Source: Chytriomyces cf. hyalinus JEL632
Lineage: Eukaryota; Chytridiomycota; Chytridiomycetes; Chytridiales; Chytriomycetaceae
Reading direction: 5' to 3'
DNA length: 64,000 nucleotides
NCBI GenBank assembly: GCA_025435555.1
Contig: JAIWWG010000018.1
Span: 310,001 to 374,000, forward strand
Positions 43,481 to 51,683 of the stretch are shown here, piece by piece. Every line of letters begins with the position of its first letter. Position 1 is the first letter of the stretch. A program made the translations under genes and the position numbers. Under the pieces are notes generated by a model, which searched no databases, was not told where the DNA came from, and worked only from the letters and a program-made list of their open reading frames with translations.

Positions 43481-44893
43481 ATGACGGATCCAAACACGCA
43501 TCATCATCGCAAGTCTTCAAGCACTTCTTCGGCTGAAGGAAGCCCCGCTCAAACAGACTCCATCTCATATCGAGACAGCCGAGATAGCGAGTCGGCAGCA
43601 GCTGTGGCCAGGTCCAACGACACCATCATTGAAATCCAAACTCACTGTGACTTGGACGCGGCTGGAGATAAATCAGAGGGTCGATCCACCGTGTCAAAAC
43701 CACGACTCACATGGAGCGCTGCAGAAGAAGGTGACCACGCTGATTCCGACCTTGAACGACAGTATCATCTCCTCCAAGAAGAAAAACAACAACGTCGCTC
43801 CCAAAACAAGGAAAACAAACGCGCGCGTAAAAAAGAAATGCTCCAAAAAACTCAACAACACGTTAAAGGCGGAATGAAAAAGACTGGCAAATCCATCAAA
43901 CAAATCGTCAAAGAGTTTTTCAGATTTCTTGGCGACGGCCGCATCATGGATTATGCCATTGGAATGGTCATTGGAACGGCTTTTACTACAGTCATCAACT
44001 CCCTCGTTGCTGATTTGATCTCACCGTTTATTGGCATGGCCATTGGAACTCAACTCGAAAACTTTTACGTCGTGCTCAAGAAACCACCCATGAACGAAAT
44101 CTGCTCCGACACGCTCTATGCCAACACCACCATGAACGCAACCATAGCCGCCTTATGCACATTCAACACCCCCAACGAAGCCCACAGCCTCGGAGTCGTG
44201 ACTTGGAACCTGGGCAGCTTTGCTCAAACGCTTCTCAACTTTTTCATGGTCTCCTTGTCCGTGTTTGCCGCCATAAAGAGTTTAAAGGGCGTTCTTGGGG
44301 CGACGAGGCAGCATTTCAAGAACTTGAGAACAGCGCCACATCATATTTCTCAGTCGTTGCATAATATTGGGACCGCGTTTAAAAAGGGAAGTAGTCATCC
44401 GCAGCGAACTAGTTCAAATAGTCGAAAAAGCGGGGCTTCTCGCACGGATCGGACACCGCGGGTGCATGTTCCACCGGCAGTGAATGCAACTGTCATTGCA
44501 CCACCAGCCTTGGAAACGCATGTCGAACATGTCGTCACAGTGTTGCCGGCAAAACCCATCAACCATGAAGACACGACAGCTCAAGTCGGTGAACCTGTCC
44601 GTGCATCAGAGGCAACCACGGTCTTACCTACCGCAATACCTGTTCTCGGATCCATGTTGTCACACAATCGAAACCCAACCTTCACTGCAAACTGTGACTT
44701 GAAGGAATGTCCATTTTGCTTCAACTGGATCCCGGCGCGGGCAACCCGTTGCGGGTTTTGCACGTCTGAAATAGAGTGCTCAGGGAAAAAGAAGGATAAA
44801 AATAAAGGAGGTGAGTGGGGTGGAGGCGGTCATGCGAAAGACTCGGGTTTCAACATGCAGTTTGGCAAGGATTTTCCAATCAACATCAAATAA
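43481..44893 (+). CDS. mscL: Large-conductance mechanosensitive channel (MscL) with long N-terminus and zinc ribbon
   Basis: A single 470-aa open frame without introns. Residues about 1-130 are polar, with a charged coiled-coil-like stretch ('LERQYHLLQEEKQQRRSQ'). Next comes the MscL fold: 'EFFRFLGDGRIMDYAIGMVI', 'GTAFTTVINSLVADLISPF' (TM1), 'NFYVVLKKP', and TM2 'NLGSFAQTLLNFFMVSLSVF'. The periplasmic-loop equivalent is enlarged, with NxT sites. Near the C-terminus 'CPFCFNWIPARATRCGFC' is a CxxC...CxxC ribbon like that found in some bacterial MscL proteins. MscL pentamers open under membrane tension to release osmolytes. A bacterial origin is plausible but not shown. It shares a 221-bp divergent promoter region with the LLC1-like gene. 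Confidence 0.9.
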   Translation: MTDPNTHHHRKSSSTSSAEGSPAQTDSISYRDSRDSESAAAVARSNDTIIEIQTHCDLDAAGDKSEGRSTVSKPRLTWSAAEEGDHADSDLERQYHLLQEEKQQRRSQNKENKRARKKEMLQKTQQHVKGGMKKTGKSIKQIVKEFFRFLGDGRIMDYAIGMVIGTAFTTVINSLVADLISPFIGMAIGTQLENFYVVLKKPPMNEICSDTLYANTTMNATIAALCTFNTPNEAHSLGVVTWNLGSFAQTLLNFFMVSLSVFAAIKSLKGVLGATRQHFKNLRTAPHHISQSLHNIGTAFKKGSSHPQRTSSNSRKSGASRTDRTPRVHVPPAVNATVIAPPALETHVEHVVTVLPAKPINHEDTTAQVGEPVRASEATTVLPTAIPVLGSMLSHNRNPTFTANCDLKECPFCFNWIPARATRCGFCTSEIECSGKKKDKNKGGEWGGGGHAKDSGFNMQFGKDFPINIK

Positions 44894-45009
44894 AAAGAGC
44901 TTTTGTTGTGTTTGAATGTCATAATCATCGAAACGACAACTCCGCAGATGGGTGGAGGTTGAACGGTTGAATGGAGCGGAATACAACTTGACTAAAAGAA
45001 AAAAAAGTG

Positions 45010-45081
45010 TGCCTCAGACCAGGATTGAACTGATGACCTTCTCCTTACTAGGGAGACGCGCTACCGCTACGCCACTGAGGC
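45010..45081 (-). tRNA. tRNA-Thr (AGT)
   Basis: The minus strand folds GCCTCAG with CTGAGGC as acceptor stem, A-box GTGGCGTAGCGG, anticodon stem TCTCC/GGAGA with loop CTAGTAA (AGT) and T-arm GTTCAATCC. A T-run downstream. No intron. Confidence 0.93.
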
Positions 45082-45275
45082 TTGAAATGCTTCAAAATTA
45101 ATACATTATGATACTATTTAAAATTGATCAAATATCCAAGCTCTACTCTGTCTTGATGCTTGAAGTGAAAAGCACTCAACCCCGCACGACTCATCTAAAT
45201 TTATTTTCAGGTATACAAAATGGGGAAGCGAAAGAACTGGAAAAAAACGCGCTGCGAGAAAAAAAAAAAAGAGGC

Positions 45276-46436
45276 TCACTCATCAATCACACCCTTTTCT
45301 GATACTTTGCGTTCAAGTGGATTTTCTGAAATGACAGCAATGGGCGGACTAGATGCAATATGTTTGATGATGGAAGAGTTGCTTGAGCTGGGGATATCAC
45401 GCTGCTGGGCCGCTGCAGAGTCGGTTTCCCCGCTATCTGTGAAACAAGCTTCCCCCGCGTATTGGTCCAAAGTAGGTAGTCCCAAGGATACATTCGCGTA
45501 TTCAAACTCTCCAGATGTGACTTGAACTCCAGTCATGCTGCTGTGACTTGGAAGCAGCGGGTGTAATGTTGGTAAGCGATTTGAACCGAATCCGAAATAA
45601 TTGAATGCTTCGGAAGCGTTTTTTGCTGAAGATGTTGTATCTTGCATTAGCTCGAATGAGGGCTTTCTGGCCAAGTCTCGCGCCGCGGGGTTTGCGCCGT
45701 CTTCACTTTCTGAAATGAGACCGCGTTGTGCTACGACTGTGTCATCCGACGTTTCTTCAATCGTGCGAGGCGTGGCGAACGGCCAGGAAAAATCTGGTGA
45801 CTGTGGTTCATGCTGCTGCTGCTGCTGGATTGGTTTAGGCGCATGTGACACCTCAGCGTCGAAATCAATGTCATCATAGCTGGTATCATTCCTTGAAGGC
45901 CCATTCTCCGCGTCAGCAAAGTATTCCGTAGAATTTGAGAAATCTGTGCGCCCAATGTATCGCTTTTTATGTGCTCGTTTGTTGTTTGCAGTTGCGGGAA
46001 GCTTTTTCCTGCGGACTACGACTGCACCGACAATCGCGAGAAATATTGTCAACATGGCTGCAATGCCAATTACGATGGGGGTATTGGATCCATTGGAAGT
46101 TGTTTGATTGGTTTGGGATGCGGGTGGGATGGCGTCTGTTCTTGTCGCGGCGGGTGAATTGGCGGTGTTGGGTTGCGTGCGAGCGTTCGTGGGGTTGGAT
46201 GCGTCTGAACCTTGCCCTGTATTGACTACGGCGGAGGCAACGAAGGACGATGCGGGCGCAGGGTTTGAAGGTACCGTATTGACTGTAGCAGCAGCCCCGG
46301 CAGTCGGGGGTAGCGAGCCGCCTGCATTGGGAGGGACGACGGAGAAGGTGGTTGAATTGGATGAGGCTGTAGTAGATACGAGCGTGTCGCTGGTCGCGGT
46401 CCAGCGAGTCCGTGGTTGTGCTTGTGAGGCTGGCAT
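45276..46436 (-). CDS. Ser/Thr-rich single-pass membrane protein, paralogue 1
   Basis: ATG 46436 ('MPASQAQPRTRWTATSD') gives 386 aa without introns. The ectodomain of about 125 residues is rich in Ser, Thr, Pro and Asn, typical of O-mannosylated fungal wall sensors. One TM helix ('IVIGIAAMLTIFLAIVGAVV') is followed by basic residues, fixing the C-terminus inside. The acidic tail shares blocks with the 51.7-53.4 kb protein: 'DFSWPFA', 'KPSFEL', 'AFNYFGFGSNRLP', 'CFTDSGET'. No signal peptide is seen, so the TM probably acts as a reverse anchor. Function is unknown; a wall or adhesion sensor is possible. A DD34E transposon lies 49 bp upstream of the start codon. Confidence 0.75.
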   Translation of the reverse strand: MPASQAQPRTRWTATSDTLVSTTASSNSTTFSVVPPNAGGSLPPTAGAAATVNTVPSNPAPASSFVASAVVNTGQGSDASNPTNARTQPNTANSPAATRTDAIPPASQTNQTTSNGSNTPIVIGIAAMLTIFLAIVGAVVVRRKKLPATANNKRAHKKRYIGRTDFSNSTEYFADAENGPSRNDTSYDDIDFDAEVSHAPKPIQQQQQHEPQSPDFSWPFATPRTIEETSDDTVVAQRGLISESEDGANPAARDLARKPSFELMQDTTSSAKNASEAFNYFGFGSNRLPTLHPLLPSHSSMTGVQVTSGEFEYANVSLGLPTLDQYAGEACFTDSGETDSAAAQQRDIPSSSNSSIIKHIASSPPIAVISENPLERKVSEKGVIDE

Positions 46437-46730
46437 CCATTTTTGATGGGAAAAACGATGCGCATTTTTATATTTTGTGCATATATTGTGCGTCTTCTCC
46501 AAAAATGGATTTTTGCGAGAATTCTTCCAACACAAATAAACGCTCGCACGAGTCCTCGCAAGTGAAGTGACCAGGACCTAAACAAGTGATACGCAGGCAG
46601 TTCGGCCATCAGACAGATAAGAATACGTGCTTGGTAAGCCCAGCGTCTGATTTAGTGTCCTATTCATTAGACATGCCTCGTTCACTCACATGATGATTCC
46701 ACATGATTTCTGATCCAGACGCAGCAGGCA

Positions 46731-47789
46731 ATGGACATCCTCGGCGTCGTATCCGGCCATGCGGATCCCCAAGTCAAGGTCTACTGCATGTACATGCATT
46801 TCTACCTTGGTTGGAGCAAGGCTGAATTGGCTGTGCTGTTTCGCAAGACACCATCATGCATTGCCGAATGGATTACCGCGTACGAAAGGGGCGAGGACAT
46901 GGGTCGAAAGCAAAAAGACGATGCGCACAGGAAGTTTGGCCCTGACCGACGCAAGTGGCTTGTTGATCTGTACAAAAAAAGGCCGGTGCTGCTGCTGGAC
47001 GAAGCCAAAAACCTGTTTGTGAATCAGTTCGGTGGCTCGATCAGTCCTCAGCATATCAGTGTCATCCTTCGTGAGTCTGGGCTCTCATGGAAAGTACTTG
47101 AAAGACGCGCGATTCAAATCAATCAGGAAGACGTGATTCGATTCGCAAACGATCTTGCAATGACCCCCTTTCTACTGGAAAACCTTGTATTCTTGGACGA
47201 AGTTTCCTTCGATAATCGCGCAATGCTCCGAACAAAAGGGTGGGGGGTACGCGGTCAAAAGCTTTATTTTCGTGGAGAGTTCAATCAAAAGCCAAGGGTG
47301 TCGCTGCTTTGCTGGATAGGAGTCAATGGACTGTTGGAGTCATCCATGACAGAGGGGACTTTTGACCGTACTAAATTTGCTTATTATTACAAGGAGTTCT
47401 GCACCAGGTCGGGCCATGTCTACCAGTATCCAGGACGTCATAGTGTGCATATTCTCGACGGGGCAAAGATCCATTGCAGTGCTGATCTGATTTGTTTCCT
47501 GCGCAATCTTGGAATCATCCCAATATTTCTACCTGCGTATTGCCCATTCTTCAACCCCATCGAAATTGTTTTCGGACTTATAAAGAAGTCGCTTCAGCGC
47601 CAATATGTCGAAAATAGTAAACGGGACCTGGCTGAGTTCATCTCGGATGTCTTGCGAATGTACACAAACCGCTCCTTCCACAAGATCTTTGCAAGCTGTG
47701 GTTATTCAGTTTCTGGTTTCAATCCTGGTGTGGCTTTTAATGTACCCCTTGCTGAGTTTGGTTTTGACGTGCAAGACACTTCTGAATAA
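46731..47789 (+). CDS. DDE (DD34E) transposase of transposon 1
   Basis: 352 aa, intronless. The N-terminal helix-turn-helix ('GWSKAELAVLFRKTPSCIAE') would bind the inverted repeats. The catalytic triad is Asp in 'LVFLDEVSFDNR', Asp in 'HILDGAKIH', and Glu in 'NPIEIVFGLIKK'. 34 residues separate the last two, the IS630/Tc1-mariner DD34E spacing. Cut-and-paste transposition into TA is the family behaviour. The frame is intact. The stop overlaps an AATAAA signal shared head-on with the downstream convergent gene. Upstream 46562-46730 may hold a promoter or an unspliced leader. Confidence 0.92.
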   Translation: MDILGVVSGHADPQVKVYCMYMHFYLGWSKAELAVLFRKTPSCIAEWITAYERGEDMGRKQKDDAHRKFGPDRRKWLVDLYKKRPVLLLDEAKNLFVNQFGGSISPQHISVILRESGLSWKVLERRAIQINQEDVIRFANDLAMTPFLLENLVFLDEVSFDNRAMLRTKGWGVRGQKLYFRGEFNQKPRVSLLCWIGVNGLLESSMTEGTFDRTKFAYYYKEFCTRSGHVYQYPGRHSVHILDGAKIHCSADLICFLRNLGIIPIFLPAYCPFFNPIEIVFGLIKKSLQRQYVENSKRDLAEFISDVLRMYTNRSFHKIFASCGYSVSGFNPGVAFNVPLAEFGFDVQDTSE

Positions 47790-47799
47790 ACTCTTTATT
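47785..47799. terminator. Palindromic bidirectional poly(A) signal, transposon 1
   Basis: AATAAACTCTTTATT reads AATAAA on both strands, exactly between the convergent transposase and ORF2. Confidence 0.6.
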
Positions 47800-47818
47800 G
47801 GTTGACACCTAAGTTGAA

Positions 47819-48859
47819 TTACTGGTGATCGACATCTTCCTGATTCTCAACTTGGTTGAGTAGGCCAGCACTGTATCCATTCATTCGCACCGGCAGAGAT
47901 TCCTGCATTGCAATGAGCATCTCCTCGCGTGACCTGATATCCTCTTGAATAGCATGGATCCTGGCTTCGAAAACTTCTGTCGCATCTTCCAGAGCATTTT
48001 CAAATGCTCGTTCCATTGTTCGTTTGACCCCACGATACACTTCAATGAGTTGATTTATCTGCCCTGCAAATCTGCCATTTGATTCGAGTGCAACACGGTG
48101 TCCACGAGCAAGGCTTCTGTTAGCAACTGCGTGATTAGTATCCGCAACTGAAAACAAATGCAGTATGTGGAGAGGTGGAGCAGCAAGGAAGCGGTCATCT
48201 TGGGAACTTGCATCTCCAGCTAACACATAGTTTGCCCAGATCCGCCAGTTGATATCATATGACTGGTAATTTGCGGAATGGTGATCCTTCAACTGAGCAA
48301 CCATGGCCAGGTGTTCTGATTCAGCTGGTGCCCCAGATCGATCTGAAACAGCTGGGTCGAGAAGATGTTTCTTGATAGTTTTGAACATAGCGGCAGTGAC
48401 AACCACTCCAGAGTATTGAAATATCCAGACTGCGTGTACTTTTCCATGCATACTTTGAATCTTGGCAGAGTCCAAAGTTGAAATCTGAATGCCTCGGTTT
48501 CCAGTCAAACTGCGAATCACAGCATAATTGTCGATGTCTGCCAGTGTCAACTCGTGTTTGTGGATCGGTGCCCATTTACAGGAATCTCCTTCAAACAACA
48601 CGGCGCGTTTGATCTGTTGAAAGATCACTGTCCAAAGTTGCTGCTTGAAAGAGTCGGTGTCGTCTGCAGCAATGATAATTTCTTGGGTGTACTGAGCTTG
48701 CTGGTTCCTGAATTCTTTTGTAAGGACGTTGAATGGCACCTTGAACAAGGTCTGCAAGGCAGAAGGCGTTTCTACACTGTCAATTGGCGCTGATGTGCTT
48801 GTTTCTGGTGGTGTGTTGGTCTGTAATGGTGTTGGATGTTGAGAAATAATAACAGACAC
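47819..48859 (-). CDS. Transposon 1 accessory protein, unknown family
   Basis: 346 aa, no introns, inside the inverted repeats and convergent with the transposase (29 bp apart). No recognised motif. A Ser/Thr/Pro-rich N-terminus leads to a mixed core ('DDTDSFKQQLWTVIFQQIKR', 'DGINW'-like 'SYDINWRIWANYVL') and a C-terminal coiled-coil-like segment ('FEARIHAIQEDIRSREEML'). The second transposon next door carries an ORF in the same position and orientation, suggesting a conserved role in transposition, regulation or DNA binding. No alternative host origin is evident. Confidence 0.75.
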   Translation of the reverse strand: MSVIISQHPTPLQTNTPPETSTSAPIDSVETPSALQTLFKVPFNVLTKEFRNQQAQYTQEIIIAADDTDSFKQQLWTVIFQQIKRAVLFEGDSCKWAPIHKHELTLADIDNYAVIRSLTGNRGIQISTLDSAKIQSMHGKVHAVWIFQYSGVVVTAAMFKTIKKHLLDPAVSDRSGAPAESEHLAMVAQLKDHHSANYQSYDINWRIWANYVLAGDASSQDDRFLAAPPLHILHLFSVADTNHAVANRSLARGHRVALESNGRFAGQINQLIEVYRGVKRTMERAFENALEDATEVFEARIHAIQEDIRSREEMLIAMQESLPVRMNGYSAGLLNQVENQEDVDHQ

Positions 48860-49435
48860 TTGAGCAAGCTACCATTGGTGTAAGGACAGTTTCCACAGAA
48901 GGGTGAGGGGTTGGAGTCATTGGGGTTGGTGTCATTGACCCGCTGGATTGAGTCATTGACGCACTGGAATTTGTTTTGTTCACGCATTCTGCCTGTTACT
49001 TCATATTTTATAATGTTGATCCTCTTGTTAATATATTAATAATATTGACCTCCCATAAACGTTAAGTGGGCATTAATGGGATTAAGTGGGATGTGTTGAT
49101 ACATTTATTAAGTGGCGGACTAGGGTTTGGCTGCGAGGAGTCTTGCGAGCATTTTTTTTGCGAGGACCTTCATTTCACAGGACTCCATTTTTGGGGAATA
49201 CGCACAATATTGTTGATTTCACACAAAATGTCCTGTTTTCTTGTCCCATAAAAATCGATTTTGCACAAATCCATGTTTGCGTTGAACTGCGTTGATCTGC
49301 CAGCTTGGCATTTGAAAACCAAGCTCACATTCTGTAATAAATTCATTTATCTCTTCACTGAACCCATGTTTGAGCAGCCACTCAAGTCTGCCAGGGCTTC
49401 GGCAGCATCAATTGCATTGTGTTATTATAAAGACA

Positions 49436-50314
49436 ATGGAAGGCGATGAACCCCAGGGAGATGCGCCAGCACGGCAAGCAAGACAAATAAGATCACGACT
49501 GCCATTACCTGAAAGACTGACGATCAAGTTGATTGCAAAAGTTGGAGAGGCGTTGACAGCTACACGCACTACCAAGTTGAAAGAAACCTTCAACTTCCAG
49601 ATTGATCAAGGGTTTCGCGTGTTCCATACGCTACTGAGTGAAAAATTGCGTGCCGCAGAACGCTTAGATCAATACCGATGGGATGGTGCTGTTTTCATCC
49701 GCCCCAAAACAGCTGCAACACAAACAGAATACCATGAAATCACTGAAGAAAACTGGATAGCAGAGCTAACAAACTCGTGGAATAACGCGCAAAGAACACA
49801 AAATGGTGCAGCTACCTACCAAACCGAAATTCAGTTGTGGATATCTGAGGCAAGAGGAAATGGAAGAAGAGTAGCTGGAGAAATGCAGCGTCGAGCAACA
49901 GTGCCACGCATACAGGCAGCAGTCGAACGTATTGAGGCAGCAAGAGCAAATGTGGCCAATTTACCACCTGCAGGGGGGATGGCACATGCATTTATGGCGC
50001 AAGATCTGGCTCGACAGCCAGACGATGCTCAAATAACTGTACCTAATAATGCCACTTTCAATCAAATGGTACAATTGGATATGCAAATGATCAATATGCG
50101 GACTGGATCAAGCTCTTCTAATCAATCTGTTGAACTCGACGTTCGAATCACTTTTGATTCTCAAATGTTTGCCACATTTTTACGAAACATTTTGGCAATT
50201 CCCAGCACAGAAGAGAATCGAAGAGCCACAGAAGCTGTTGGATATGATGGAGACAGCGTCAATGATGACCAACATGAGCAGGAAATGGAAGCACATGAAG
50301 CTACCGGTGCGTAA
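49436..50314 (+). CDS. Transposon 2 accessory protein, unknown family
   Basis: ATG 49436 ('MEGDEPQGDAPARQARQIRS') gives 292 aa; a TTATAAAG box lies just upstream (about 49424). Basic N-terminus, then a helical core 'TFNFQIDQGFRVFHTLLSEK' with 'YRWDGAVFIRPKTAATQ' and 'ITEENWIAELTNSW', and an acidic tail. No known domain. The core (an F...L...I/L pattern, then a W-containing strand and an 'ITxxNW'-like helix) has a loose resemblance to the ORF of transposon 1, too weak to assert homology. Placement inside the repeats and convergence with the transposase argue it is a transposon gene. Confidence 0.75.
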   Translation: MEGDEPQGDAPARQARQIRSRLPLPERLTIKLIAKVGEALTATRTTKLKETFNFQIDQGFRVFHTLLSEKLRAAERLDQYRWDGAVFIRPKTAATQTEYHEITEENWIAELTNSWNNAQRTQNGAATYQTEIQLWISEARGNGRRVAGEMQRRATVPRIQAAVERIEAARANVANLPPAGGMAHAFMAQDLARQPDDAQITVPNNATFNQMVQLDMQMINMRTGSSSSNQSVELDVRITFDSQMFATFLRNILAIPSTEENRRATEAVGYDGDSVNDDQHEQEMEAHEATGA

Positions 50315-50333
50315 TGAACCAAGTTGGAGCCAA

Positions 50334-50346
50334 AATAAAATTTATT
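50334..50346. terminator. Palindromic bidirectional poly(A) signal, transposon 2
   Basis: AATAAAATTTATT gives AATAAA on both strands in the 52-bp gap between the convergent genes, the same layout as in transposon 1. Confidence 0.6.
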
Positions 50347-50366
50347 GTCTGAGAAACACATGACAC

Positions 50367-51413
50367 TCATTGACCCATATGGTTACGAGAAAGAGCTAGT
50401 CGATCAAGTAGAAACTTTGTGCTAATGATCCCTTTTTGACCATACCCGCAATGTTCAAATGTAGCACGTGCGCCAAAATCGTCTGGATACAAGGCTGAAA
50501 AGCAGATATCAAGAACTTTTTCAGGATAGTGGGGAAATGAAAGGTTAGCATTCTTTATGATCCATCTTTTCATCAGGCCAAATGCGTACTCAATTGGATT
50601 GAATTGATGACAGTATGGAGGTAAAAAGATGACGAGAGAACCAATTGCATATACTGCGTCGAATAGCTCCTTGTAAAGATGAATTTTGGCATTGTCCAAC
50701 ACCAAAATAGATCTTGGTAATGGATACTTGTTCATTCTGGGGATAATCTTGCTGATCATTGCTTTGTGGAAAGTTCCTCGAGAGTAAGTGCCACGAGTTG
50801 TATCCCAGCAGAGCATTCCATTGATATCAATCGCAGCAAGCACAGATACTCGATTTCCCCACGAGAATGGTAAGTTGACCACAGCTGGCGTGTTGATTCG
50901 TGACCAAGCCATTTTCCGAATGGATGAGCGGCCATCTTTTGAAGATTCATCCACAAACACAAGTTGATCATTGTTTGTCAACCACTGTGACAGACGCACC
51001 ATGTAGGAGTCAATTTCAACAGGTAATGCTTCTCGTGCTCGTTTGGCAAGCACTTTACGTGATAGATGCAGATCGAATCGAAGAGCATGGCAGATAGTTG
51101 AAGCACTGGTGTTTGCAACATGAGGAAAGTTCTCTCGCAAAGCAGCTTGCAGCTCTTCAATATAGAAGGTAGGATGCTCTTGTACGTAGTTACTGACAAA
51201 GCTAATGACTTCTGGTGGCCACCGAGGGGTTGTAGAACGGTAGCGTTGTTGCATGACATTGCCATCTTGCCGAAACTGACGCAACCATCTGGCCAAGGTC
51301 CTCACATGGCAGCCTAGTATCTCAGCTACTGTTACTTCGTTGATGTCGTAAACGTAGGTGAGGACAACTGCTCGCCAACGCAAGTCTTCTGAAAACGTCA
51401 TTTCAGATTCCAA
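50367..51413 (-). CDS. DDE (DD34E) transposase of transposon 2
   Basis: 348 aa, intronless. N-terminal HTH ('NEVTVAEILGCHVRTLARWL') and second helix pair. Catalytic residues: Asp in 'DQLVFVDESSKDGRS', Asp in 'ILVLDNAKIHL', Glu in 'NPIEYAFGLMKR', with 34 residues between the last two. 'AWSRINTPAVVNLPFSWGNR' is typical of DDE_3 transposases with the W-G...G strand. The frame is intact, so recent activity is possible. The start codon is about 190 bp inside the right inverted repeat. Confidence 0.92.
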   Translation of the reverse strand: MESEMTFSEDLRWRAVVLTYVYDINEVTVAEILGCHVRTLARWLRQFRQDGNVMQQRYRSTTPRWPPEVISFVSNYVQEHPTFYIEELQAALRENFPHVANTSASTICHALRFDLHLSRKVLAKRAREALPVEIDSYMVRLSQWLTNNDQLVFVDESSKDGRSSIRKMAWSRINTPAVVNLPFSWGNRVSVLAAIDINGMLCWDTTRGTYSRGTFHKAMISKIIPRMNKYPLPRSILVLDNAKIHLYKELFDAVYAIGSLVIFLPPYCHQFNPIEYAFGLMKRWIIKNANLSFPHYPEKVLDICFSALYPDDFGARATFEHCGYGQKGIISTKFLLDRLALSRNHMGQ

Positions 51414-51683
51414 TCGACAACGCTATTTTAGTGGAATGCCATAGAAAAACGTGCGTAAACCGTTGAAATGGAAAGAATTCATTCATTTACGATTCCATTT
51501 CAATTAGTAGCATGGAACTCATCAAGTTGCTGTGTCAGAAAACTGGCATTTTTATTTCCAACTCAGCGAGTTGGATGAAAATTTTGACATTTTATGTGAA
51601 ATCAACAATACTTTCTAACGTGTAAAACGTGCTTTTTTTAAAGAAGAGGTTCTCCGTTCTGTCTGTCTGTCTTGTGTGTATTT

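Larger units (their letters stand above)
46486..49207. mobile_element. DD34E transposon 1 (Tc1/mariner/IS630 type, two genes)
   Basis: Flanked by TA on both sides (46484-46485, 49208-49209). Ends match as inverted repeats: TTGTGCGTCTTCTCC at the left and TTGTGCGTATTCCCC at the right (reverse complement), then a shared CAAAAATGGA. A second inverted block follows (GCTCGCA.GA.TCCTCGCA, 46542-46560 and 49132-49150). It contains a transposase (+) and a convergent ORF (-). 2722 bp long. Its right TA is also the left TA of transposon 2. Confidence 0.85.
49210..51608. mobile_element. DD34E transposon 2 (Tc1/mariner/IS630 type, two genes)
   Basis: Flanked by TA (49208-49209 and 51609-51610). The first 23 bp of each end are inverted repeats with one mismatch (TTGTTGATTTCACA-C/T-AAAATGTC). 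It is 2399 bp and carries an ORF (+) convergent with a transposase (-). Gene order mirrors transposon 1, but neither transposases nor repeats are close relatives. The two elements are contiguous. Confidence 0.87.
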
